A stretch of DNA of 64,000 bases from Tanypteryx hageni (Eukaryota; Arthropoda; Insecta; Odonata; Petaluridae), in NCBI GenBank assembly GCA_028673005.1, contig CM054118.1:59403338-59467337 (forward strand). Reading direction: 5' to 3'. The notes beneath the pieces are model-generated. The model saw nothing but the letters and a program-made list of their open reading frames with translations, was not told the DNA's origin and made no database searches. Positions 45,195 through 55,202 of the stretch are shown here, in pieces; position 1 is the first letter of the stretch; each line of letters begins with the position of its first letter. Position numbers and translations under genes: made by a program.

Positions 45195-46152
45195 CCCGGG
45201 AGTGGTCGCGTGCGGTATTTAAATACCCCACGCTTATAATTACTTCTGGCATTTCATACTAGAACGCAGTAGCTTGCTGTGCCTTCCTATACCTTTCAAG
45301 GGCATCCTACGGTCGTATACCAACCATTTGGCAACATTGTGAGACCTTCAGTTTAGCTGTGACAAAGGCTGAAAGTAGACGGGGGCATACAAATACCACA
45401 CGCGACTACTAGCGTTACAGTTTTGAAAAGTGACTTATGATTCTACTATCCATTTCTGAGCATAATTTATTACTTTTGTTCAGTATGAGCAATAAAACGA
45501 GAGTATATGCTCTCGCGCGGGGCATTTGAATACGCCAGGCGTCGAATTAGTAGTACTGTTTATTACTAGAGGGCTGTAGCGTGTTGGCCCTCTCTATAAT
45601 TTCAAGTGCAGCGCTACTGGTTCGCACCTCCCCTTCCGTGGCCTTAAGCAGTCAGTCAGTTACCGCTAATTAGTTAATTTAATTTAGTAATTGTTTTCAT
45701 TTTTAGTAACATTTCATAATGTGCAGTACCTTGAAAAAAGAAATGGTAATCTAACTTTGTGAAACAGGTTCAATTTAGGTCGCAAGAAAGGTTACTCAAA
45801 TGAAACCGAAGTTCCTTTAATACATAACACATTTTTGCATTTCTAAAGTTAATATTTTTTGCCTTTTACCCGGTTTTCATGCTGTTATTACGTTTTAATA
45901 AAAAATTTTCATGAGCCATTTTGATATGATCCCTTATTCCTTCATGCTGCAACTATCAAATTCCTATCTGAATGTAAATAAAGATTTTAATACCAATGAG
46001 TCATTTATTGGTTCAGAATTAATGTAGAAATCACCTCAGCATATAACTTCAACAAAATATTAACTACAAATTTTACTATAAATTTTTTTTGGGGTAATGA
46101 AATACCCCACGCGACCATAGGCGGAACAAAAAACAGCGCGATTACTGGAGGG
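45195..46152. mobile_element. Non-autonomous piggyBac element
   Basis: Flanked by TTAA at 45191-45194 and 46153-46156. The left terminus reads CCCGGGAGTGGTCGCGTGCG and the reverse of the right terminus CCCTCCAGTAATCGCGCTG, sharing CCC-x3-AGT-x2-TCGCG. Inside, motifs of the ATACCCCACGC/ATACCACACGCG type recur four times on the plus strand. The GGTCGCG subterminal motif is shared with the piggyBac remnant at 35710-37249. No transposase is encoded. The insertion site in R1 is confirmed by two intact R1 copies. Confidence 0.85.
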
Positions 46153-46454
46153 TTAAAGAACTGCGAGAAAATTTATACTACAAAGAACAGAAATTTATTC
46201 AAACCATAGCCTTTTGATATAGGATATAAGTCCGAAATTCCAACAATTAAGAAAATAAAAAGAGCGTTACATATTATCAAGGAGAGACTACGACCTTCGG
46301 GTCACGGATTCTGATAAAACGCGACCAGGCGATTCTACGTCGAAAATAAGGAGACTCCGTGTCTCGGGGTTTCTGTGAATTCAGCATCGGAAATATTCAA
46401 AAAGATCGTATGCAACTTAATAGGCTTCATTGTCGAATTGTTGATAAGAAAGAG

Positions 46455-46515
46455 AATTGCTGATGGCATAGCGTGCCTAGCTCCTACGGCGGGGGACTGG
46501 GTTCGATCCCATGTT
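46455..46515 (+). ncRNA. tRNA-like segment with pol III boxes (left arm)
   Basis: TGGCATAGCGTG fits the A-box consensus TRGYNNANNNG, and GGTTCGATCC about 35 bases later is a perfect B box. Between them is CTAGCTCCTACGGCGGGGGA. The layout is that of a tRNA-derived pol III promoter as in SINEs. It is not an intact tRNA: the acceptor stem does not pair. A T-run follows at 46521, which would act as a pol III terminator. Confidence 0.5.
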
Positions 46516-47004
46516 TTAGTTTTTTTTTTTTTTCAAATTATTCAAGCCTTTTTTGAAAAGTAATATTCTCCGGCAAAAAATACGGTGTACTGTAATTTTT
46601 ATTTGGAGGCAATGAACGCAGTACCATTTAATAATGAGTATTTTAAATATTGCAGTCAATGAACCAATGGTTCGCCGCATGATAAATGCCGTCGTGCAAG
46701 ACTTGTCGTCTATAATTATATATTATTGTTATATTAATTACATATTGTTTATAATATTAGCCTTGCCTTGGGTGACAGCGGTAGGAAGAGAAAGTAATGA
46801 ATATTGTTAATTTTCTTGAATATTTTGCATACGTTAACGTGAAAAGAACACGAAAGTTAACTGTGGAGTAATTAATAAAGAATTTAAAATGGCCATTATT
46901 ATATGTTTCTGCGTTCATTACCTCCAAATAAAAATTATACAGCGAAGTTTTACCGGAGAATGTTACTTTTCAAATAACGCTTGGGTAATATGAAAATAAA
47001 AACG

Positions 47005-47065
47005 AAAACATTTGGGATCAAACCCAGGCCTACGCCGTAGGAGCTAGGCACGCTATCCCACAAGC
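47005..47065 (-). ncRNA. tRNA-like segment with pol III boxes (right arm)
   Basis: This is the inverted counterpart of 46455-46515: on the minus strand TGGGATAGCGTG, CTAGCTCCTACGGC and GGGTTTGATCCC. The B box has one substitution (GGTTTGATCC). Convergent pol III transcription from both arms would give RNAs complementary to each other. Confidence 0.45.
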
Positions 47066-47724
47066 AATTCCCTTTCTTATCAACATTTCGACAATGAAGC
47101 CTATTAAGTTTCATACGATGTTTTTGGATATTTCCGAAGCTGATTTCTCGCGCTCGAGGATTCATTCACAAAAACCCCGGGACACAGGTCCCTTTATTTT
47201 CGACGTAGAATCGCCTGGTCGAGTTTCATCAGAATCCGTGACCCGAAGGTCGTAGCCTCACCTTGTAAAACGTAACTAAGCGTAAATTGTCTACAATAGT
47301 CGCCGATAGGTGGTGTGGTGGTGGCAGCTAAAAAATTAGTTTTTAAAGTATCTCTTAAACATTGCATTATATGGGAAAATGTTTCGCACAAAGATCGCAC
47401 AAAATTAAACTTTCTACAACTTTTATTCCAGTACATATTTACACTCATCAAATATTAAAGGAAATATTTGAAATAAATGGAATATCTTCTTATCGATTTG
47501 TTATACAAAAAGTTTCAAACAAACGCTATGTATTTAGTTTATAATAAATAGCCACAAAATCCTATCACATAAAGACCGACAGACAGACACAGACATCATC
47601 GATAAAATAGTCAAATCGTGTTCAGGGGACCTTATAACATGTATTTCCGTTGAAATCTCACATTCGATTTTTTTCATGAAAACAATACATTATCTAAACT
47701 TCGTACATGGAGAAAGTAAAAATA

Positions 47725-48210
47725 TATACAGTGAATATTATTCTAAAACAGAACAATGCAAAACTGAAAATTGGATCATGCTGATCGGGCATGGTGAATA
47801 TTAACTGTTAGCCCCTCCTAGAAACGTTGCACCTATCTGAGTCGTCTGATCCTAGATATCCGTCTCTCCATTGAGGCGCATACTCTTTCTTATCTATGCA
47901 AAACTCTCTCTGGAAATAAGGGCACTCTTCTTATCGTGTGCCCACTTGCTATCTCATTCCCTTCTTAACTCACTTCCTCTCCCCTCTCTCTCTCTCTCTC
48001 TCTCTTCTCTTTCCTTAAATTCCTTCCTGCCCCGCAGAAAAATTCCTCTCGTCCCGTGTTATTTTTCCTTCCCTTCTCTCTGTGTATATCTTCCCCCATC
48101 TCGTTCCGTTTCATTTCCCTTTCCTCATATTTCTCCCTCGATTTTTACTCGAACACCATAGCAGTTTTGTCTCTTGTTTTTTAAGCCCTCCCTGGTATTC
48201 TCTTTACCTC

Positions 48211-48215
<5 letters not shown>
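47725..48215. other. Non-coding DNA with CT-rich stretch
   Basis: Pyrimidine-rich from about 47940 to 48180, including a (CT)n run at 47987-48005. The frames here are low complexity. Confidence 0.45.

Positions 48216-48254
<39 letters not shown>
48216..48254. repeat. (TA)n microsatellite
   Basis: TA array on the left of an isolated Penelope terminal tag. Confidence 0.95.
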
Positions 48255-48255
<1 letters not shown>

Positions 48256-48278
48256 TCATCCCAACACCTTGTTGACAT

Positions 48279-48280
<2 letters not shown>
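48255..48280 (+). mobile_element. Isolated Penelope 3'-end tag between TA arrays
   Basis: CTCATCCCAACACCTTGTTG followed by ACATCC is identical to the direct tag at 18472-18496 and nearly identical to the element end at 20341-20366. No other Penelope sequence accompanies it. It is either the extreme truncation product of an insertion or part of the preferred landing sequence. Confidence 0.65.
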
Positions 48281-48345
<65 letters not shown>

Positions 48346-48376
48346 CACACACATGTATGTGTGTGTGTGCGTCTGT
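48281..48376. repeat. (TA)n followed by (CA/TG)n microsatellite
   Basis: TA array to about 48339, then ACACACA and GTGTGTG runs. Confidence 0.95.
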
Positions 48377-49961
48377 GTGCGTGTTTTATGGATTCGAATT
48401 GTTTTTAATTTCTCTTAATAATTATGTGTATGCATACATGCCTGCATAAAGGAAAAACCTCGTAAAAAACAATCCTTTTGTAGAACGTGTATCTGTCCTA
48501 TGCATAATCGTAAATATTTTCATTGGAAATTTAGATACCTCCGATAGACATCAATTGAACAAAACTCTAGGACTATAAACGTCGAAAGAGGGGTTAGGGT
48601 TAAAGTTATTCCAGCATTATTCTTGCATCGCAAATCTCTCTTTTTCCTTTTTCTAGTGGGGCCGTTCCTTTCCATAACCTTTCTCCTCTCCATCATTTTC
48701 TCTTTTCCCTCTCCCTATGTTTTTTCTAGGACGCATCTCGCGCCTCGTTCTCCGCCACTCTTCCCGCAGCGTAGGAGTTTTTCAACGATCTCTATTTTCT
48801 TGTCATTATATCTTCCCGTTAAAAGAGGAAGTGCGGAGTTCGAGGTCTACCACTCCAGCAACCTCCTTCACCTCCTCAAAACTCTCCCCCGTTCACCTCC
48901 TTCCCTCTCATTGATTTCGCGAAACGCGGAATATGTGCGCGGACAACTGTGAACCTTTCTTTTACTACTTCTTTCCAACCTCTGCCACCGACCTCGTGGC
49001 ACGAATCCTCGCCTACAGGATAAGGAATAAAAAAAAAGAAGGAATACGTCTTTTCCTAGAAAATGATAAAAAAACGCGGTTCTACGGAGCGGCGAAAAGA
49101 ATCTTTCGAGGGTTTTATGGTCTTCGGGAACTGGAACAGTTGCGGAGGTGAAATAAAAACGAGAAGAGAACGTTCTTATCTACATTTCGGGTTCCGTACG
49201 TCGCTGCGGCAATTTGCTTGCAAAGAGTGGTGTTTAGAGTCTTTTTGTGTTTGGCCTTTTATTTCGCGACTGTTTTGCGGCCGCTGCTTCTCTTTTGTTC
49301 GGAACGCCGTGCTCGAGAGGAACGTGACGTGAGTAGTTTTATAATTTTTTGGGCAATTTGGGATAGTTAAGTGTGTTTTTTTTTATCGTGGTAGTAATAA
49401 AGTTTAAGATGAGAATGCGCAATAGATGACTTTAAGAGGATAGCACCTTGTTTTGACTTCCGAAGTCAAATCTACCGTGTCGTTAAAATCGTTGCATTAT
49501 TGTTTATTAATCTTTCATGCATAGATACCACGTTATTTCGTTGCAGCCTAATACTGATTATACATTTATGGTAGGCGAATTTGAATTACTCGGCTAAATA
49601 ATATTTCCGTGAAAATTTATATTTTTGACGGAAAATATATTTTAATTAGTTGAACCGCAATCATTTTCATATAATTTGTGTTCAATTTTTATGAAAGGGT
49701 CTGTGCAATTTCTAAGGCTTAATAATTAATAACTTAAAATCCATACATGAATAAATACTTAACTTTGTATTAAGGCAATGAGATATTTATTTGATGGAAA
49801 GAGGAATATTTTAAGAAAATAAGGGATATTTCTTTTTATTAATTGGCCTGTCAAATATATGCGTGCTTATTTAAGAAGTTGAAATATCAAAAGTCCTTTT
49901 AGAGACCGTACTGATACTTTTATAATGTCACAAAAGGTCTACAATAAATTTATCAGAAATA
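48377..49961. other. Non-coding DNA with a CpG-richer block
   Basis: CpG is enriched at about 48730-49340, ending in GAACGTGACGTGAGTAG, which contains a strong splice-donor-like GTGAGT at 49331. The block could be an untranslated first exon of a gene, but no acceptor, promoter or protein similarity supports this. The 89-codon frame at 49063-49332 runs out at the donor-like site and shows no family features. Confidence 0.25.
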
Positions 49962-49994
49962 TTGGGTATGTGGGAAAGTTCTGTAGTTTTATAC

Positions 49995-50655
49995 TTTCTC
50001 CATAGGGAAGAGTAGTTTACATGAAAAAATCGATTTCGAGGTTTCAACGGAAATTCACGTTTTGAGGTCACCTGATCACGCTCTGACCATTTTCTCAATG
50101 ATGTGTGTTTTGTGGGTGCTTTAACTAAAAAACTATTAATCAGGTCAACACGAAATTTTACGTTTATCATTTTTATGACAGTCACAAGAACTGATTAGTT
50201 TTTGGTAATAATCGGTCAATCGGAAGTGGGTGTTTACTCTTGCCACATCCGTTATTTTGAAATATTTGCTTTAATATTTGATAAATGTAAAAATGTATTG
50301 GAATAATAGCTACGGAAAATTTAAGTATGTAGAATTTTTGTTTGAAATATTTTCTCATATAGTGCATTGTTTGAGAGATATCTTATATTTTTAGCTGCCA
50401 CCACCACGCCACCTACTGATGACTATTGTTAACAATTGACGCTTAGATACGTCTTAGTAACGCTTCTTTTCTTTTCTTAATTGTTGGAGCTTTGTGGCTA
50501 TATCCAATAACAGAAGGATATGGTTTGAGTTTATTTATGTTCTTCGTAAAGTCTAAAATTTTCTCGGTTTCTTAAAATATTTATCATCATGTAACCCATT
50601 TGGAATTTTTAGAAATATTACAGATATAGAGAAAGACATGTGGTGGCCATATCAG
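49995..50655 (+). repeat. R1 dispersed repeat, copy 3, inside the mariner element
   Basis: Aligns end to end with 21951-22584 and with the split copy at 45111-47724. Its first 55-60 bp are also present, inverted, in the right terminal repeat of the mariner element. R1 therefore includes a mariner terminus. It ends at GGCCATATCAG, about 160 bp before the transposase ATG. Confidence 0.8.
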
Positions 50656-50814
50656 ATTTTTGTTTATCTACAACTGTACTTATCTCCCAAACACTAATAC
50701 AGCTAGCATTGTATCACCGATTTTCTTTTGTTTTTATCTATCTGGATTAGAGTATAAAAGCATGCAGTTGTATGATCCTTTATTCATTTGTTTATGTTAT
50801 CTGGAGCGAACAAC

Positions 50815-51660
50815 ATGGCGGCGGACAAGGTGCATTTAAGGCAATCCATTCTGTATGAGTTTCAAAGAGGGAACAACGCGATTGTTGCTAGTCAAAACTT
50901 TTGTAGTGTGTTTGGGAAGGATTTTGGTTTTTCAAATTTCGATGTGGTGATCGAAGTATGGAAGAAGAACCACGTTCCGGACGCCCCTCTTAGGTCGATG
51001 ACGACTTTTTGCAGGCAATGTTGGAAGAAGATCACGTTTAACCTCTACAGCTTTAGGCAAGAAGCTTGGGATTCATCATTCGACCGCATTGGAGCATATC
51101 GAATGCCTTAGATTTTTTGTTCGAGTATAGCATTTGGGTGCCACATCAGTTGACTGAAAAAACTTAACCGAACGTGTAAGCATCTGTTCATCTCTTCTCA
51201 TCGTGTTTACCCGTTTTTGGACTGCCAGATTACTGGAGATAAAAAGTGGATCCTGTGGAATAATGCAACGAAGAAAGAATTTTATTTCAAGCCAGGAACA
51301 TCCACCTTAACCATCGCAAAGCCATAACTTCATCAAATAAAAGTAATGCTCTGTTTGTGGTGGGATAAGAAGAGCCCAGTGTACTAAGAGATCCTGAGAG
51401 TTGGTGAAACCATCAATTCCGAACGCTACTGCATGCAGCTTGAACGATTGAACAGTGCCATCAAAAAAAGCGTCCAATACTAGCCAACAGAAAGGGCATC
51501 GTGTTCCACCACGACAATGTTCGACCACATACTGCGATAATGACTCAGTAAAAACTGAACGACTTGGGCTGGGAAGTTCTCAGTCTCCCACCATACTCAA
51601 CGGACCTGGCACCATCCGATTATTATCTCTTCAGGTCGCTAAAAAACTATCTTAACGACA
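50815..51660 (+). pseudogene. Mariner transposase (D,D34D), frameshifted
   Basis: From the ATG at 50815: HLRQSILYEFQRGNNA then NFCSVFG, the first helix-turn-helix of mariner transposases. After a frameshift, EEEPRSGRP follows (about 50960-50990), the usual linker motif. Further on are ITGDKKWILW (about 51228), holding the first catalytic Asp, FHHDNVRPHTA (about 51506), holding the second, and YSTDLAPSDYYLFRSLKNYL (about 51597), holding the third. Exactly 34 residues separate the last two Asp, counting one internal stop, which is the mariner D34D signature. The transposase would cut and paste the element at TA sites. Several stops and frameshifts make it inactive, though all three Asp remain. 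Confidence 0.9.
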
Positions 51661-51750
51661 AGGAGGTCGATTTTTTTCATGAAAATAATACTTCCCCTAT
51701 ACTACGTATGGGGAAAGTAAAAACGACAGAACTTTCCCACAGACCCATTA

Positions 51751-54537
51751 TTAATCTCATTAAAGGTCCCGGCTATATACATAGACAGAAATGAAATTAG
51801 TGTTTCACTTGACTTTCTATTTTTAACATATGTTTTACGCAGACATTGACCACTAAATCTTAAATATTCTAAAAATTCGTAAATAAGTATAAAATTGCAA
51901 TTTGCTTTTAGGCTGGTCATCCAAAGTGTAGAAATATTTTCTAATATTGGAACCTTTCGGCTGGCTTTGATAGTCGGATGGTTATCGTGTATAACTCCCA
52001 ATGAAAGGGTTCAACTACTGCCGAGGGCTTGGTCATATGCGCATGTCATAAATATATTACAACATGTAATTGCGGATACCTGTTTGTGTTAAATAAATTA
52101 TTATTATTAACTCAAGTTTCAATGGAAATTTTTCTGTGTATAGCTATAGAAATAAAGACCTAATACGAGAATGTATCGGTTCAAAACATTATGATTTGCG
52201 TTACTCAGGCTTGATTTAATTATGCATAGGTGGGTTTAGGTTTTCAGAGCGTCCCCATTCTACGCTTAAGATCTCTTGCCATTCATTCGATAAAGACTTT
52301 TTTATTTGATCTCGTGCAAGGGCATGGGTATTTGCGGGAACACATCGGTCGCAAAATACATTTATTCTCGCAATAAAGAGAGTGTGATTTGAATGAAAAA
52401 AGAGACGCAAAAAGGAATTCCCACTTCAACGTCCTCCGTCTATCTATGCTGTCTCTCACGGGCCCTCATGCACGCTGTCCAACTCGGGAGTAGTTCCAAT
52501 CTCCCACTCAGACCCAAGCCCAAACCTCTTCCCTCCCAATTCCATTAACATTATATATACACACACACACACACAATTTATGGAGCAAAGGCAAAAGCAT
52601 GGAGGTATAAAAATAAAGATATGGATAGAGGAAAGTAAATGAAGAACTGACGGATAGGATATGTTAGAAAGGGGAGGATACGATGGGATAGATAGGAGAG
52701 AATGGATAGAGAACGGAAGCATGGAGAATGAGAGGGAAGATAGGAAGAGCGTGAGTGTAACATAGACAGAAATATACGCATAAAGGAAAGGTAGGGAGAT
52801 TAATAAGAAATCTTATCAACAGAGATTCTAGGAATAATTCTCTGAGGTACAATGAAGAACATTTGTCAAAAATCATCCATAACACCGTTTATTTTCTCTC
52901 ATTCGTAATCATCCGTTAATTCCGGATTAATATGTTTATCACCTAACTTTTCAGAACAAATAAACAGGCAGACTTTATAGACCATTTTGTGATAGTGATA
53001 TACAAGTTTTACGCGCTGTTTGTACTTTGATTTGTTGATTCATTATTTTTGAGAAATATTTTTTTCGATATTTTTTCTCGTTCCGTTGGTATATTTAGTC
53101 GACAAGTATCTTTTGCAATGAAATTTATTATAATCTTTTCTCTCTATGTTGTTAATTGAGGCTATACCTTATGGAGACGGATCAAACCGCGTCATAATAC
53201 CATCGCACCTGTTTTGATTAAAATCAGACCTGATTTAGATTTTGAATGCCAATTTCTTAATCAGATTTGTATGAAATTATTTTTAATCGTATAACATTTC
53301 ACAGTGGCACTCATGATGAAATATTACAGTTAACCACCGCTTTGACGTTTTCCTTTGACATTAAACCCATCCACACCATATTTTCTCTTGCATTATCTCT
53401 ACCTCTTCTCAAAAAGACGTAGAATATTTTTTCAGCGCTAAAGTTGTTTTCTCCCCACATAAAGTCAATTACCTCCAAATCCGTGTCCCTCCTTCTTTAC
53501 AGACTCAAAGAACTGAGGAACCCATACGTCTTGTCAGCTTTCTTCTTCAGCGGTTCCATTCTTCCTGCAAAATTGATGTTGCTCACCCCCCCCCCCCCCC
53601 TTCTAACCTTTTTCCATGCTATATCTCGTAATCGCATACCATTCCTTCACACACACCCAGCACCAAATTATCTCCACTCCGTACTCAATATTATCGATTT
53701 GCATTTTCTGCATTCTCTGCCCAATGGTCTATATTGGTCCAAAAATCCTCGTATCTTATACACACTCTCAGTATAACTCATCTCCCCCTAAATTTTTTCA
53801 TATACTCGTATCACAGATTTTAATGTTCCTCCAAATTCGACATATCCGCAGCACCTCATTCAACCCGGAATTATTCTCTCGGCATTCTCTCCTCCAGTTT
53901 CCGCGCCACAGTTGTCAAGTCCTCTCTTCCGCATTTCTCTATACTACCTCATTGTACATACATCTATTGTTTTATATGTAGTTTTTATTTCATTGCTTTA
54001 TGTTAATTTCTTATTTTAAACTAAATCATCTCCCTTAATTAATCCACTGTAACAGGTGAAGCGACGGCGGTTTTTGGATCATTTTAAATAGATAAATAAA
54101 TTGCACGAGCGTAAGGATATGAAGGTGTTTGTTGAAAATACTGAACTCCATAAAATCCTTTTATAGTTTTTGAATTATAGTTCCCAGAGATGGATATCGA
54201 TAGGTTAAACATTTTTACTCTCACGCATCCCCTCTTGAAGTTAGGAACAATGTTTACGAAGCACCGCTTTAGTTCAAAATGTCCGCCTTGGAAAATCTGC
54301 CCCTTTATGTTAGGCCGCCCGTGATTTTGCTTGTCTTCATGGTTTCATAATAACAGGGCGTAGATACAAATTGCGTAATCACGCTTAGATGAACATATTA
54401 TGAGGCAAACCTCTGCAATAAAACTCTTATTAAAGATTTCGTACGGCATCGTACATTATAGAACAAATCAAAAACGTATAGTTATTACAACAAGATGAAA
54501 AATTATAATACATAAATGGAATTCAAAGAGATTTAAA
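51751..54537. other. Non-coding DNA, nothing recognised
   Basis: A short CA run at 52559-52575 and GA-rich sequence at about 52610-52740 explain several frames. A run of fifteen C lies at 53586-53600, with pyrimidine-rich sequence around it to about 53940. No gene or element was recognised. Confidence 0.4.
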
Positions 54538-55202
54538 AGGCGTTCTTAATGGGAAATACATATGAAATGGTATTGAATGTTTGGGGAATTCTCGAATTTT
54601 TATCTCCGAAACTATAAGTCGTAATTATTTTGTCTCGGGGACTATCTAGTAGTAAATGTTGTTCTCTATCCGAATAAAGTTTTAAAACTATACCTCACAG
54701 ATCGTATAAGGGCGTGGGATAGAAAAACATCGATTTTAATTGTTGTTTGCCGAAAGAGTCTTAGAGATCGATGTAAACAACATATGCGATGTTTTCGCGA
54801 GATTTTCTAGAATTTATTTCTCCGAAACTATAACTCGTAAGTATGTGGTTTCGTAGACTTTCTTACAGTAAATGTTGTTCTCTATCCGAATAAATTTTTT
54901 AATCTATACCTTACGGATCATATAAAAGCTAGAGAGAGAAAAGTTTGGTATTTCATTGTTGCTTGGCGGATGCCATTTAACGAGATACGAGTATAAGTTT
55001 ATTAAAATAATGACGTAAATTGTAAGTTCTAATTGATGGATTCAGTTGAAAATCACAATTGGGCAATAAATTTTAATAACGATCACTCATACTTAATTAA
55101 AATCCGTCTAGCGGATTAGGAGATGAAAGTTACGACGGACGGAGGGACCAGACGTGCCCATAAGGCGTTCCGCTATTACCGCTTTGCTGGTAAAGAACGC
55201 CT
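54538..55202. mobile_element. AGGCGTTCTT-end TIR element, compact copy
   Basis: The left end AGGCGTTCTTAATGG and the reverse of the right end AGGCGTTCTTTACC form the terminal inverted repeat. The interior contains a diverged direct duplication of about 120 bp: CGAATTTTTATCTCCGAAAC to GATCGTATAAG (54592-54706) matches AGAATTTATTTCTCCGAAAC to GATCATATAAA (54807-54925). AAATGTTGTTCTCTATCCGA occurs in both. The right part contains GACGGACGGAGGG. A larger relative interrupted by other transposons is at 34771-38556. No coding capacity; superfamily unknown. Confidence 0.7.

Larger units (their letters stand above)
46274..47274. mobile_element. Foldback element with tRNA-like sequences in both arms
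   Basis: The arm 46278-46660 is the reverse complement of 46868-47272 at roughly 85% identity, judged by eye, with one arm carrying a 26-bp insertion. Shared blocks include CTACGACCTTCGGGTCACGG, AGGCGATTCTACGTCGAAAA, CTTAATAGGCTTCATTGTCG and GCGTGCCTAGCTCCTACGGC. A roughly 200-bp spacer separates the arms. The element sits inside R1, as shown by intact copies. Each arm contains a tRNA-like segment with A-box and B-box sequences. No protein is encoded. Superfamily unknown; it could be a foldback DNA transposon or two inverted copies of a SINE-like unit. Confidence 0.75.
45111..47724 (-). repeat. R1 dispersed repeat, copy 2, split by two insertions
   Basis: Read on the minus strand from 47724, R1 begins TTTTTACTTTCTCCATGTAC and proceeds to ACAATTTACGCTTAGTTACG (about 47280). 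It resumes at GTAACGCTCTTTTTATTTTC (about 46270) after the foldback element, continues to TTTTCTCGCAGTTC at the TTAA at 46153, resumes after the piggyBac element at 45194 with AATATTTATTATCATGTAAC, and ends at GACCACATCAG (45111). The retained parts sum to about 650 bp, matching the uninterrupted copies at 21951-22584 and 49995-50655. Both junctions are defined by that comparison. Confidence 0.85.
49962..51748 (+). mobile_element. Mariner element, complete but inactive
   Basis: The left end (T)TGGGTATGTGGGAAAGTTCT and the reverse of the right end ATGGGTCTGTGGGAAAGTTC match. The inverted repeat continues through GTTTTTACTTTC-CCATA and CATGAAAAAAATCGA for about 80 bp. TA dinucleotides flank both ends (49960-49961 and 51749-51750), the target duplication of mariner elements. 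The first part (49995-50655) is the R1 repeat. A transposase pseudogene follows (50815-51660). At 1787 bp it is longer than usual for mariner (about 1.3 kb) because of R1. Confidence 0.85.

Noticed and set aside
46455..46515. A functional tRNA gene
   Set aside because: A and B boxes are present, but the acceptor and anticodon stems do not form. The sequence recurs in inverted orientation as part of a repeat.
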